64,000 nucleotides of DNA from NCBI GenBank assembly GCA_007361935.1, contig CP041667.1, positions 248,001 through 312,000 on the forward strand. The letters are read 5' to 3'. The stretch is from Lachnospiraceae bacterium KGMB03038 (GTDB lineage: Bacteria; Bacillota; Clostridia; Lachnospirales; Lachnospiraceae). Numbering within the stretch: the stretch's first letter is position 1; the number at the start of each line of letters is the position of its first letter. The position numbers were made by a program, and so were the translations under genes. A model generated the notes under the pieces. That model had not been told where the DNA came from. It searched no databases and saw only the letters and a program-made list of their open reading frames with translations. Shown here in pieces: positions 1-7,897 of the stretch.

Positions 1-225
1 GCTATCATGAAGGTACAGCAGGCGAATGCGGATGGTATCCGTTTCCTGAAAGAAGCAGGCGCTGATGAAGCGGTACTTACGATCAAGAGTCTGGAGGCAT
101 TTGAAAAAGCCGCGGATGGAAAGGCAACGAAGATTATTATCCCGTCAGAGATCCAGAATATCGCCGGCCTGGTAAAATCTGTGGTAGAGATCGGAAGCGA
201 CGACGAAAAAGCAAAGAAACAATAG
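1..225 (+). CDS. SPFH/Band 7 family protein, C-terminal end (partial)
   Basis: Only the last 74 residues are in the window; the frame is open at base 1, so the first ATG at 7 is internal. The segment with VLTIKSLEAFEKAADGKATK followed by IIIPSEIQNIAG is typical of the conserved C-terminal tail of bacterial stomatin/QmcA-type SPFH membrane scaffolds. It ends in a short charged KKQ tail. The upstream membrane anchor and Band 7 domain are missing, so the exact subgroup cannot be given. A strong hairpin terminator follows directly, so this gene ends its own transcription unit. Confidence 0.82.
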   Translation, partial: AIMKVQQANADGIRFLKEAGADEAVLTIKSLEAFEKAADGKATKIIIPSEIQNIAGLVKSVVEIGSDDEKAKKQ

Positions 226-262
226 AAGTCTGACGAGACCATCGTATATTCGAGAAAATATC

Positions 263-298
263 CGTGGGCGCATGAAACGGCGCCCACGTTTATGTCAT
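263..298 (+). terminator. Rho-independent terminator after the SPFH gene
   Basis: A perfect 9-bp inverted repeat, CGTGGGCGC at 263-271 and GCGCCCACG at 280-288, has an 8-nt loop and is followed by a T-rich tract (TTTATGTCATTTT). It separates the SPFH gene from argF. Confidence 0.8.
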
Positions 299-337
299 TT
301 TAAAGGTACTGTAAACTGGAGGAGAAAGGAAAGACAG

Positions 338-1276
338 ATGAATTTAAAGGGAAGAAGTTTTCTTACATTGAAAGATTTTACACCAGAGGAAATCTTGTAT
401 TTGATCGATCTGGCGGCAGAACTGAAGGAAAAGAAAAAGCAGGGGATCACGGGAGACAGCTTAAAAGGGAAAAACATTGCGTTGATTTTTGAGAAACCTT
501 CTACCAGGACCAGGTGCGCTTTTACGGTAGGAGCGGCGGACGAAGGCGGCAATCCTACATATCTTGCCGGAAATGAGATCCAGCTTGGACATAAGGAAAG
601 CATCGAAGACACAGCCAGGGTGCTGGGAAGAATGTTTGACGGCATCGAGTTTAGAGGCTTTAAACAGGAACATGTGGAGGCCCTTGCCAAATACAGCGGC
701 GTACCGGTATGGAACGGACTGACGGATGAGTATCATCCAACACAGATTCTGGCGGACCTTTTGACGATGAAAGAACATTTTGGATATTTAAAAGGGCTTA
801 ATTTTGTCTATTTGGGAGACGGCCGCAACAATATGGCGAACAGCCTGATGATCGGCTGCTCGAAAGTTGGGGTAAATTTCGCGATCATAGCGCCGGAATC
901 TCTGTGGCCGACGAAAGAATTGATCGCTCTGTGCCAGGGATACGCGGAAGAATCCGGTTCATCCATTACGGTGACAGACGACGTCAATGCAGTGGAGGGA
1001 GCGGATGTGCTCTACACGGACGTTTGGGCGTCTATGGGCGAAGAGGATAAGGCGGCGGAACGGATCGCTATGCTCCAGCCGTATCAGATCAATCAGGAAT
1101 TGATGGATAAGACAGGCAAGAAAGAGACGATTTTCATGCACTGTCTGCCGGCGGTAAAGGGAAAAGAAGTAACGGAGGATGTATTTGAGAGTGAGGCCAG
1201 CGTAGTATTTGACGAGGCGGAAAACCGTCTCCATACCATTAAGGCAGTCATGGTTGCTACACTGGGAAATGAATAA
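338..1276 (+). CDS. argF: Ornithine carbamoyltransferase
   Basis: Transfers the carbamoyl group from carbamoyl phosphate to ornithine to give citrulline, a cytosolic step of arginine synthesis or, in reverse, the arginine deiminase pathway. Visible motifs are the carbamoyl-phosphate loop STRTR (55-59), HPTQ (133-136), the segment GDGRNNMANS (160-169) and HCLPA (268-272), which marks ornithine rather than aspartate specificity. I start at the ATG at 338, preceded by GGAGGAGAAAGG, rather than an in-frame ATG 66 bases upstream that lies within the terminator; this gives 312 residues, normal for the family. birA follows after 6 bases. Whether it works anabolically or catabolically cannot be decided here because no other arg or arc gene is in view. 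Confidence 0.95.
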   Translation: MNLKGRSFLTLKDFTPEEILYLIDLAAELKEKKKQGITGDSLKGKNIALIFEKPSTRTRCAFTVGAADEGGNPTYLAGNEIQLGHKESIEDTARVLGRMFDGIEFRGFKQEHVEALAKYSGVPVWNGLTDEYHPTQILADLLTMKEHFGYLKGLNFVYLGDGRNNMANSLMIGCSKVGVNFAIIAPESLWPTKELIALCQGYAEESGSSITVTDDVNAVEGADVLYTDVWASMGEEDKAAERIAMLQPYQINQELMDKTGKKETIFMHCLPAVKGKEVTEDVFESEASVVFDEAENRLHTIKAVMVATLGNE

Positions 1277-1282
1277 GCGCAG

Positions 1283-2263
1283 ATGAAATCAGAGATTTTA
1301 CGTTTGTTAAGAGAAACGGACGGTTTTCTCTCTGGGCAGCAGCTATGCAGCCGGTTCCAGGTTTCCAGGACTGCGGTGTGGAAGGTCATAGAGCAGTTGA
1401 AAGAAGAAGGTTATGTGATCGAAGCGGTCCGCAATAAGGGCTACCGGCTGGTGAAGGCCCCGGATGTCTTATACCAGGCAGAATTAGAAAGCCGGATACA
1501 GACGGACTGGGCTGGGAAAAAGGTGGTATATTTTCCCCAGACGGACTCTACAAATCTTCAGGCCAAAACAGCCGGAGAACAGGGCAGTCCTCATGGGACA
1601 CTGTTTGTGGCAGACCGGCAGACCGCGGGAAGAGGACGCAGAGGCAGAGGATGGGAATCCCCAGCCGGGGAGAATGTCTATATGACGCTGCTGCTGCGGC
1701 CAGAGTTTTCTCCGGCCAAGGCTTCTATGCTGACGCTGGTTATGGCATTGAGCGCGGCGGAGGGAATCCAGCAGGCCTGCGGTATTCAGCCTGCGATCAA
1801 ATGGCCCAACGATCTGGTGGTAAATGGGAAAAAGATCTGCGGCATCTTGACAGAAATGAATGCGGAAGTGGATTATATCCACTATGTGGTGATCGGGATT
1901 GGGATCAACGTGAATCAGGCAGAATTTCCGGAGGAGATTCAGGAGACTGCCGCATCTCTGAAAAATGAGGCCGGGATCGATATGGATCGCGGAGAAATAG
2001 TTGCGCGGATCCTGGAAAGATTTGAGAAAAATTACGAGATTTTTATAGAAACTGAGGATTTGTCGAGGCTTCAGGAGGATTACAACCAAAGGCTGATCAA
2101 CCGGGACCAGGATATAAAAGTGCTGGATCCAAAAGAAGCTTATACTGCTCACGCGCGGGGGATCAATGAGCGGGGCGAGCTGGTAGTGGAAACTTCAGAC
2201 GGAGAGATCAGAGAGATTTTCTCTGGAGAGGTTTCTGTCAGGGGCGTCTACGGATATGTATAA
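1283..2263 (+). CDS. birA: Bifunctional biotin ligase / biotin operon repressor
   Basis: Makes biotinyl-AMP and transfers biotin to carboxylase carrier domains; the N-terminal winged helix lets it also repress biotin genes. The HTH spans about residues 15-55 (SGQQLCSRFQVSRTAVWKVI). The catalytic domain shows GRGRRGRGW (116-124), the adenylate-binding loop, and KWPNDL (173-178). The C-terminal SH3-like BPL_C domain is at about 275-326. At 326 residues it is a full-length group II ligase. It starts 6 bases after argF and is probably co-transcribed. No biotin operator was identified in the window. Confidence 0.95.
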   Translation: MKSEILRLLRETDGFLSGQQLCSRFQVSRTAVWKVIEQLKEEGYVIEAVRNKGYRLVKAPDVLYQAELESRIQTDWAGKKVVYFPQTDSTNLQAKTAGEQGSPHGTLFVADRQTAGRGRRGRGWESPAGENVYMTLLLRPEFSPAKASMLTLVMALSAAEGIQQACGIQPAIKWPNDLVVNGKKICGILTEMNAEVDYIHYVVIGIGINVNQAEFPEEIQETAASLKNEAGIDMDRGEIVARILERFEKNYEIFIETEDLSRLQEDYNQRLINRDQDIKVLDPKEAYTAHARGINERGELVVETSDGEIREIFSGEVSVRGVYGYV

Positions 2264-2343
2264 AGCACAGAACCTGGCTGACAGATCCAGGAACATTCCC
2301 GGGATCTGAAGGGCTTGTGCGCGCAAAACGGGGAGGAAAGAGA

Positions 2344-2676
2344 ATGTATGAAGATAAAGTTGTGCTGTGCGGCGCCAATTCTTACGAAGAAAAGTATTAT
2401 CTAAATCCAGATTTCGCAGGACTTCCGGACAGCATCAAAGACGAGCTTAAGATCATGTGTGTTTTATACGTACATGATGTGGGCGGAATTTTGACATTGG
2501 TCTATGAAGAAAACGGGGAATTATGCTTTGAAGTGACCTGTCAGGAAGGGGATCCTATGTTCGATGAGATCGGAAGCGGACTGAAGATCAAACAGCTCCA
2601 GCAGGAGAAACAAGAACTTTTGCAGGCGCTGCAATTATATTACAGGGTGTTTTTCCTAGGAGAGGAGATAGAATAG
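2344..2676 (+). CDS. Small conserved protein, probably DUF6145 family
   Basis: A 110-residue soluble protein of unknown function, with no signal peptide or membrane segment. It has a central hydrophobic stretch (IMCVLYVHDVGGILTLVY), an acidic middle, and a Gln/Leu-rich C-terminal helix (KIKQLQQEKQELLQALQLYY) that could form a coiled coil. I chose the ATG at 2344, which follows GGGGAGGAAAGAGA, over an upstream in-frame ATG lacking a good site. The stop codon abuts the coaX start, so the two are translationally coupled. The DUF6145 assignment is from memory of a Lachnospiraceae family next to coaX and needs a profile search. Confidence 0.75.
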   Translation: MYEDKVVLCGANSYEEKYYLNPDFAGLPDSIKDELKIMCVLYVHDVGGILTLVYEENGELCFEVTCQEGDPMFDEIGSGLKIKQLQQEKQELLQALQLYYRVFFLGEEIE

Positions 2677-3447
2677 ATGCTGTTAGTGATCGATGTGGGA
2701 AATACGAATATTACGCTGGGAATTTTTCGAGAGGAAGAGCTTCTTGGAACATTCCGCATGACGACAAAACTGCCAAGGACATCAGATGAATATGGGATTA
2801 CATTAAGGGAATTGGTAGAGCGCCATGGTATTTCCAGCGCGGATATCAACGCGGTGATCGTGGCGTCCGTGGTGCCGGATATCATGCATTCACTGGGAAG
2901 CGCGCTGATCAAATATTTTGGGATCAAACCGATCGTAGTATCAGCCGGGATCAAGACGGGAATCAGTATTCAGATGGAGAATCCAAGACAGGTTGGATCG
3001 GACCGGATCGTAGATGCGGTGGCGGCGTATACGCTTCATGGAGGCCCGGTGATCGTGATTGATTTTGGAACGGCTACCACTTACGATCTGGTAGGCCCAA
3101 AAGGAACCTTCGAGGCGGCAGTGACAGCGCCGGGAATCCGTACTTCCGCTGAGGCTATGTGGGGGAAAGCAGCAATGCTTCCGGCTATTGAGATAAAGAC
3201 CCCAGATTCTATCTTGGCAAAAGAAACGGTATCCGGCATGCAGGCAGGCCTCATATTCGGACAGGTAGGACAGACAGAATATATCGTCCGAAAAATGAAA
3301 GAAGCCTCCGGGTATACAGACGCTAAAGTCATAGCCAGCGGAGGACTTGGGAAAATGATCGCCAAAGAGACAGACATTATCGACGTATATGATTCGCAGC
3401 TGACACTGAAGGGGCTTCGGATGATATATGAGAAGAATAAACGTTAA
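2677..3447 (+). CDS. coaX: Type III pantothenate kinase
   Basis: Phosphorylates pantothenate, the first step of coenzyme A synthesis; type III enzymes belong to the ASKHA fold and need a monovalent cation. The phosphate motif DVGNTN is at 6-11, GSDR at 107-110 and DFGTATT at 129-135; length 256 is standard. It starts at the base after the DUF6145-like stop, with AGGAGAGG inside the preceding gene as its ribosome binding site. A bipartite inverted repeat overlaps and follows its stop codon. Confidence 0.95.
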   Translation: MLLVIDVGNTNITLGIFREEELLGTFRMTTKLPRTSDEYGITLRELVERHGISSADINAVIVASVVPDIMHSLGSALIKYFGIKPIVVSAGIKTGISIQMENPRQVGSDRIVDAVAAYTLHGGPVIVIDFGTATTYDLVGPKGTFEAAVTAPGIRTSAEAMWGKAAMLPAIEIKTPDSILAKETVSGMQAGLIFGQVGQTEYIVRKMKEASGYTDAKVIASGGLGKMIAKETDIIDVYDSQLTLKGLRMIYEKNKR

Positions 3448-3503
3448 ATATTTAACCGGGGACGTAGTAAAATGCAAAAGGGCTACGTCCCAAATTAACG
3501 TTT
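3439..3503 (+). other. Bipartite inverted repeat at the coaX 3' end
   Basis: An outer arm AAACGTTAA (3439-3447, containing the coaX stop) matches TTAACGTTT (3495-3503). An inner arm GGGACGTAG (3458-3466) matches CTACGTCCC (3483-3491) around a 16-nt loop. Both arms are perfect 9-bp pairs. There is no clean T-run, so it may be a weak terminator, an mRNA processing or stability structure, or a protein site. It separates coaX from dusB. Confidence 0.5.
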
Positions 3504-3541
3504 AGGGTGTACCAAATTGGAAGAAGGGGTGTACCAAATTG
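3504..3541 (+). repeat. Tandem 15-bp repeat ending in the dusB TTG start
   Basis: GGGTGTACCAAATTG occurs twice, at 3505-3519 and 3527-3541, 22 bases apart. The second copy ends in the TTG that opens dusB. The TTG of the first copy is out of frame and soon meets no plausible coding region. The AAGAAGGGG between the copies supplies the ribosome binding site for the second TTG. Confidence 0.6.
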
Positions 3542-4495
3542 AACATCGGAAATGTAAAGTTGAATAACCCGTATATCCTTGCCCCGATGGCAGGGGTTAC
3601 GGATCTGCCGTTCCGGCTGCTGTGCAGGGAGCAGGGAGCGGGTCTTTTATGTATGGAGATGATCAGCGCCAAGGCGTTGATCTATAAAAATAGGAATACA
3701 AAGCTGCTGCTTGAGATCCATCCGGAGGAATTCCCGGTTTCTCTGCAGCTTTTTGGATCGGAACCGGATGTGATCTGCGAGGCGGCACGGCAGATCGAAC
3801 ATCTGCCTTTTCAGATCCTGGACATTAATATGGGCTGCCCCGTACCCAAGATTGTTAAAAATGGGGAAGGTTCCGCGCTTATGAACCAGCCTAAACTGGT
3901 CCATCAAATCGTGAAAACGCTGGTGCAGGCCATTGATAAACCGGTGACAGTCAAGATCCGCAAGGGATTTGACGACCAGCATGTCAATGCGGTTGAGATC
4001 GCCAAGATCATTGAGGATGCGGGAGCTGCCGCAGTGGCTGTGCATGGAAGGACCAGAGAGCAGTATTATTCTGGAAAAGCAGACTGGGAGATCATTGCGA
4101 GAGTGAAAGAGGCGGTATCAATTCCGGTCATTGGCAACGGCGACGTTACTTCTGGGGAAGCTGCTTTAGAGTTGCGGCGCCAGACCGGCTGCGACGGGGT
4201 TATGGTCGGCCGGGGCGCTCAGGGCAATCCCTGGATCTTTTCAGAACTGGCAGAATATGAAAGAACAGGGAAAATGCCAGAGAGGCCGGGACTGGATGAG
4301 ATCCGGGAAATGATGCTCCGCCACGCAAGGCTTCAGATTCAATATAAGGGAGAATATCTGGGAATCCGGGAAATGCGCAAGCACGTGTCCTGGTATACGA
4401 AAGGGCTGCCAGGTTCCGCTAAGCTCAGGGAGGCCATTAACCGGACGGAATCCTATGAGGAATTGAAAGAGCTCTTGTCCGAAAAAATCCACTGA
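3539..4495 (+). CDS. dusB: tRNA-dihydrouridine synthase
   Basis: FMN-dependent enzyme that reduces uridine to dihydrouridine in tRNA, using NADPH. The TIM-barrel starts with PYILAPMAGVTDLPFR; the catalytic cysteine is in NMGCPVPKIVKNGEGSAL (near residue 100) and FMN contacts are in KIRKGFD, HGRTREQ and GNGDV. The C-terminal helical tRNA-binding region contains EMRKHVSWY. Length 318 fits DusB. The start is a TTG with AAGAAGGGG ten bases upstream; a TAG at 3503-3505 excludes a longer frame. The TTG sits at the end of a tandem repeat. Confidence 0.94.
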   Translation: MNIGNVKLNNPYILAPMAGVTDLPFRLLCREQGAGLLCMEMISAKALIYKNRNTKLLLEIHPEEFPVSLQLFGSEPDVICEAARQIEHLPFQILDINMGCPVPKIVKNGEGSALMNQPKLVHQIVKTLVQAIDKPVTVKIRKGFDDQHVNAVEIAKIIEDAGAAAVAVHGRTREQYYSGKADWEIIARVKEAVSIPVIGNGDVTSGEAALELRRQTGCDGVMVGRGAQGNPWIFSELAEYERTGKMPERPGLDEIREMMLRHARLQIQYKGEYLGIREMRKHVSWYTKGLPGSAKLREAINRTESYEELKELLSEKIH

Positions 4496-4603
4496 CAAGA
4501 TAATAAAACCTCCTTGTCTTACATATACTGAATCAGTACATGAAAGAGACGCCGTAAGGCTGATTTTATAGGGCAATAAGGCGGAACTAAGGGCAAAAAT
4601 ATA

Positions 4604-4632
4604 TTGACATTGGAGGGGCCTTTATGTATAAT
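4604..4632 (+). promoter_or_regulatory. Consensus SigA promoter for greA
   Basis: TTGACA at 4604-4609 and TATAAT at 4627-4632 are separated by 17 bases. Both hexamers match the consensus exactly. The predicted start point near 4640 leaves about a 100-nt leader before greA. The rest of the 4496-4741 gap shows no further gene. Confidence 0.9.
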
Positions 4633-4741
4633 AATGAAATTATGAAAGTGCCTTTATTTTACGAAAATATTTCATAAAAATGGCCAAAAATGAGGGCCAA
4701 ATGGATTATGAGAAAGTAGAAAAAGAAAGGAAGCAGGACAC

Positions 4742-5224
4742 ATGGAAACGAAAAAGAGATTACTTACTTATGCAGGACTGAAAGCGCTGGAGGATGAGCT
4801 GGAGAACCTGAAGGTAGTAAAGAGAAAGGAAGTTGCCGGCAAGATCAAAGAAGCAAGAGAGCAGGGCGATCTGTCGGAAAACGCTGAGTACGATGCGGCA
4901 AAAGACGAGCAGCGGGATATTGAAGCCCGGATCGAGGAACTGGAAGGAATTCTGAAAAACGCGGAAGTTGTTGTAGAAGACGAAGTTGATTTTGATAAAA
5001 TTAATGTAGGATGTACGGTAAAAGTACATGACGTGACCTTTGAAGAGGATATGGAGTTTAAGATTGTCGGCTCAACAGAGGCAAATAGTCTGGAAGGCAA
5101 GATCTCCAATGAATCTCCAGTAGGCCAGGCGCTGATGGGTAAAATGGCAGGCGATGTAGTAGACGTAGAGACCCAGGCCGGGACAATGCAGTACAAAGTC
5201 CTGGAGATCAGCCGTTCCATGTAA
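4742..5224 (+). CDS. greA: Transcription elongation factor GreA
   Basis: Binds the RNA polymerase secondary channel and stimulates cleavage of backtracked transcripts. The N-terminal antiparallel coiled coil (about 1-75) carries the acidic tip in EQGDLSENAEYDAAKDEQ, and the C-terminal FKBP-like domain (about 80-160) has VGCTVKVHD and ESPVGQALMGKMAGDVV. At 160 residues it is full length. GGAAGCAGG lies just upstream of the ATG. It has its own consensus promoter and is followed by a hairpin before lysS. Confidence 0.97.
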   Translation: METKKRLLTYAGLKALEDELENLKVVKRKEVAGKIKEAREQGDLSENAEYDAAKDEQRDIEARIEELEGILKNAEVVVEDEVDFDKINVGCTVKVHDVTFEEDMEFKIVGSTEANSLEGKISNESPVGQALMGKMAGDVVDVETQAGTMQYKVLEISRSM

Positions 5225-5245
5225 TGTGAACAAACCGCAAATGAA

Positions 5246-5285
5246 GAATGACAAAAGACCCCTCAGCAGCATGAGGGGTTCATTC
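5246..5285 (+). terminator. Hairpin between greA and lysS
   Basis: ACCCCTCA (5258-5265) pairs with TGAGGGGT (5272-5279) around a 6-nt loop, and the flanks GAATGA (5246-5251) and TCATTC (5280-5285) extend the pairing. There is no long T-tract, so it may be a partial terminator or processing site in a greA-lysS transcript. The lysS ribosome binding site begins 6 bases later. Confidence 0.5.
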
Positions 5286-5306
5286 ACCTAGGAAGGAGAG
5301 AAAAAC

Positions 5307-7247
5307 GTGGGCGAACAGCAGAAGAAAGCACAGGAACCAGATTTAAATCAGTTAAGGAAAGTGCGCCGGGAGAAACTGGCAGATTTACAGGAAAATGGGA
5401 AAAATCCGTTTCTTATCACCAGTTACGACGTAACCTGCCATGCGGCAGATGTAAAAGAGAATTATGAAGAAATGGAAGGCAAGCACGTGTCATTGGCGGG
5501 CCGTGTTATGCAGAAACGAGTGATGGGCAAAGCTTCCTTCTGTAATATCCTGGATCAGACAGGCAATATCCAGTCTTACGTGGCAAGAGACAGCGTTGGA
5601 GAAGATGTTTATAAAGATTTTAAAAAGTTGGATATCGGTGATATCATCGGGCTGGAAGGCGAAGTCTTTAAGACAAAGACAGGGGAGATATCCATCCATG
5701 CCTCAAAGATCACTCTTTTATCCAAAAGCCTGCAGATCCTTCCGGAAAAATATCATGGTCTGACCAATACGGATATGCGTTACCGTCAGAGGTATGTAGA
5801 CCTGATCATGAATCCAGAAGCCAGAGATACATTCATCAAACGTTCCCGTATCATCAGTGCGATCCGGAGATATCTGGACGGAGAAGGGTTCCTGGAAGTG
5901 GAGACTCCTATGCTGGTCAGCAATGCGGGAGGCGCTGCCGCGCGTCCGTTTGAGACACATTTTAATGCTCTGGGAGAGGACTTTAAACTGCGGATTTCTC
6001 TGGAATTATATCTGAAACGTCTGATCGTAGGCGGGCTGGAGAAAGTATACGAAATCGGCCGGGTATTCCGTAATGAGGGGCTGGATACCAGACATAATCC
6101 TGAATTTACCCTGATGGAGCTGTATCAGGCATATACCGATTACCACGGCATGATGGATCTGACGGAAAATCTGTACCGCCATGTGGCTCAGGAAGTTCTG
6201 GGAACCACTACCATCAGCTATAATGGCGTAGAAATGGATCTGGGCAAGCCTTTTGAGCGGATCACCATGGTTGAAGCGGTGAAAAAATATACAGGCATCG
6301 ACTGGAATGAAGTAAAAACGACAGAAGACGCAAAGAAACTGGCGGACGAGCATAAGATCGAGTACGAAGAGCGCCACAAAAAAGGCGATATCCTGAGCAA
6401 ATTCTTTGAAGAATATGTAGAGGAACATTTGATCCAGCCTACATTTGTAATGGATCATCCGATCGAGATATCTCCGCTTACCAAGAAGAAACCAGAGGAC
6501 CCGGAATATGTAGAGCGTTTCGAGTTCTTCATGAACGGATGGGAGATGGCCAATGCTTACTCTGAGCTGAACGATCCTATCGATCAGAGAGAGCGCTTTA
6601 AGGCGCAGGAAGAACTGCTGGCCCAGGGAGACGAGGAAGCCAACACCACAGACGAAGATTTCCTCAACGCCCTGGAGATTGGGATGCCGCCCACAGGCGG
6701 AATCGGTTTTGGCATCGACCGGATGTGTATGCTGCTGACAGACAGCGCGGCTATCCGTGACGTGCTGTTATTCCCGACAATGAAGTCACAGGGCGCAGCA
6801 AAGAACGCTGCGAATAACGAAGCACAGGTTGAAAAAACTGTTGCAACGGAAGAAAAGCCGGCTGAAAAAATTGATTTTTCCAATGTGAAAATCGAGCCGC
6901 TTTTTGAGGAAATGGTTGATTTCGACACTTTCAGCAAATCAGATTTCCGGGCAGTCAAGATCAAAGAATGTGAGGCGGTACCAAAGAGTAAGAAACTCTT
7001 AAAGTTCGTTCTGGACGATGGTACAGGAACAGACCGAGTGATCTTAAGCGGAATCCATGATTATTATGAGCCGGAAGAATTGGTAGGAAAAACGGCCATC
7101 GCTATCGTCAATCTGCCGCCAAGGAAGATGATGGGAATTGATTCCTGCGGAATGTTGATCTCAGCGATCCATGAAGAAGACGGAAAAGAAGGATTGAATT
7201 TCTTGATGGTAGACGACCGGATTCCGGCGGGAGCAAAATTGTATTAA
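5307..7247 (+). CDS. lysS: Lysyl-tRNA synthetase (class II) with C-terminal tRNA-binding domain
   Basis: Charges tRNA-Lys. The N-terminal OB-fold anticodon domain (about 55-155) is followed by the class II core: motif 1 in RSRIISAIRRYLDGEGFLEV, motif 2 with FRNEGLDTRHNPEFT, and motif 3 with GIGFGIDRM. The usual enzyme ends near residue 495. Here an Ala/Glu-rich linker (about 495-525) joins a further 120-residue domain with DFRAVKIKECEAVPKSKKL and ISAIHEEDG, the EMAPII/Trbp111-like tRNA-binding domain more often seen at the end of MetRS. The start is a GTG with GGAAGGAGAG seven bases before it. A clear terminator follows. Confidence 0.95.
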   Translation: MGEQQKKAQEPDLNQLRKVRREKLADLQENGKNPFLITSYDVTCHAADVKENYEEMEGKHVSLAGRVMQKRVMGKASFCNILDQTGNIQSYVARDSVGEDVYKDFKKLDIGDIIGLEGEVFKTKTGEISIHASKITLLSKSLQILPEKYHGLTNTDMRYRQRYVDLIMNPEARDTFIKRSRIISAIRRYLDGEGFLEVETPMLVSNAGGAAARPFETHFNALGEDFKLRISLELYLKRLIVGGLEKVYEIGRVFRNEGLDTRHNPEFTLMELYQAYTDYHGMMDLTENLYRHVAQEVLGTTTISYNGVEMDLGKPFERITMVEAVKKYTGIDWNEVKTTEDAKKLADEHKIEYEERHKKGDILSKFFEEYVEEHLIQPTFVMDHPIEISPLTKKKPEDPEYVERFEFFMNGWEMANAYSELNDPIDQRERFKAQEELLAQGDEEANTTDEDFLNALEIGMPPTGGIGFGIDRMCMLLTDSAAIRDVLLFPTMKSQGAAKNAANNEAQVEKTVATEEKPAEKIDFSNVKIEPLFEEMVDFDTFSKSDFRAVKIKECEAVPKSKKLLKFVLDDGTGTDRVILSGIHDYYEPEELVGKTAIAIVNLPPRKMMGIDSCGMLISAIHEEDGKEGLNFLMVDDRIPAGAKLY

Positions 7248-7259
7248 GATATGTTGTTT

Positions 7260-7287
7260 AGGCAATCCCTGAGGGGATTGCCTTTTT
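7260..7287 (+). terminator. Rho-independent terminator after lysS
   Basis: A perfect 10-bp stem, AGGCAATCCC (7260-7269) and GGGATTGCCT (7274-7283), has a 4-nt loop and runs into TTTTT. Confidence 0.93.
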
Positions 7288-7357
7288 GCTGGTATTTTTA
7301 TTGGACAGCTTATCCTGTATTCTATCCGTAACAAGAAAACGAAAGGACGGATAGAAA

Positions 7358-7459
7358 ATGAAAGGATATAATACACCGGATGGATACATGGGATATGTGG
7401 ATGGAGAATATCAGTTGTTTGCCAGCGAAGCGGATTACCAGGAATGGATAGAAGAGTAA
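7358..7459 (+). CDS. 33-residue small protein
   Basis: A short gene of unknown function. The product begins MKGYNTPDGYMGYVDGEYQL and ends with an acidic ADYQEWIEE. It is rich in Tyr and Gly and has no membrane segment. GAAAGGACGG lies at a normal distance before the ATG, and the frame ends just before the Shine-Dalgarno of the next gene. It sits between the lysS terminator and the HIRAN-like gene, suggesting a two-gene unit. I recall similar tiny proteins in Lachnospiraceae but cannot verify this here; coding status rests on the start signal, amino acid composition and position. Confidence 0.6.
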   Translation: MKGYNTPDGYMGYVDGEYQLFASEADYQEWIEE

Positions 7460-7490
7460 AGAGGAAAGAGAAAAGAAGGAGAGGATGAAA

Positions 7491-7838
7491 ATGTCAAAGA
7501 TTTATTTCACATTAACGGGGACGAAGTATTATCTGGGAAATGGATTTCTGAAGCGGGGAATGAAGCTGGAGCTGGAAAAAGAGCCGGACAACGACTATGA
7601 TAAGGAAGCGATCCAGGTGAAAATGAAAGGCCTTGGCAAGATTGGCTATGTGGCAAACAGTCCATATACTGTGATCGGGGAATCCAGAAGCGCCGGCCGC
7701 CTGTATGATAAGATAGGAGATACCGCGGCGGCAAAGGTTGTTTTGATAACGCCAGGCGGCGTGCTGTGCAAAGTATGTAAGAAGAGCCTGGCAGAGGGCT
7801 GTAAAAATGAGAAGAAAAACGAAAGTGATGTACAATAA
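7491..7838 (+). CDS. HIRAN-domain-like protein
   Basis: A 115-residue cytosolic protein. TGTKYYLGNGFLKRGMKLEL, NDYDKEAIQVKMKG and IGYVANSPYTV resemble the HIRAN domain, a small beta-barrel that binds DNA ends or single strands in larger repair enzymes and also occurs alone in bacteria. The C-terminus has a CKVCKKSLAEGCK segment with three cysteines that could bind metal. Two ATGs compete: the one at 7485 is only 3 bases from AAGGAG, the one at 7491 has normal spacing, so I use 7491. Function is unknown. Confidence 0.75.
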   Translation: MSKIYFTLTGTKYYLGNGFLKRGMKLELEKEPDNDYDKEAIQVKMKGLGKIGYVANSPYTVIGESRSAGRLYDKIGDTAAAKVVLITPGGVLCKVCKKSLAEGCKNEKKNESDVQ

Positions 7839-7897
7839 TCTTCCCGCCTGTGGTATACTGGCCGTAATGTAAACGTTGATTTAAGGAAGGATGCGCT

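Noticed and set aside
2317..2343. Longer N-terminus for the DUF6145-like protein
   Set aside because: The upstream start has no ribosome binding site, while GGGGAGGAAAGAGA fits the ATG at 2344.
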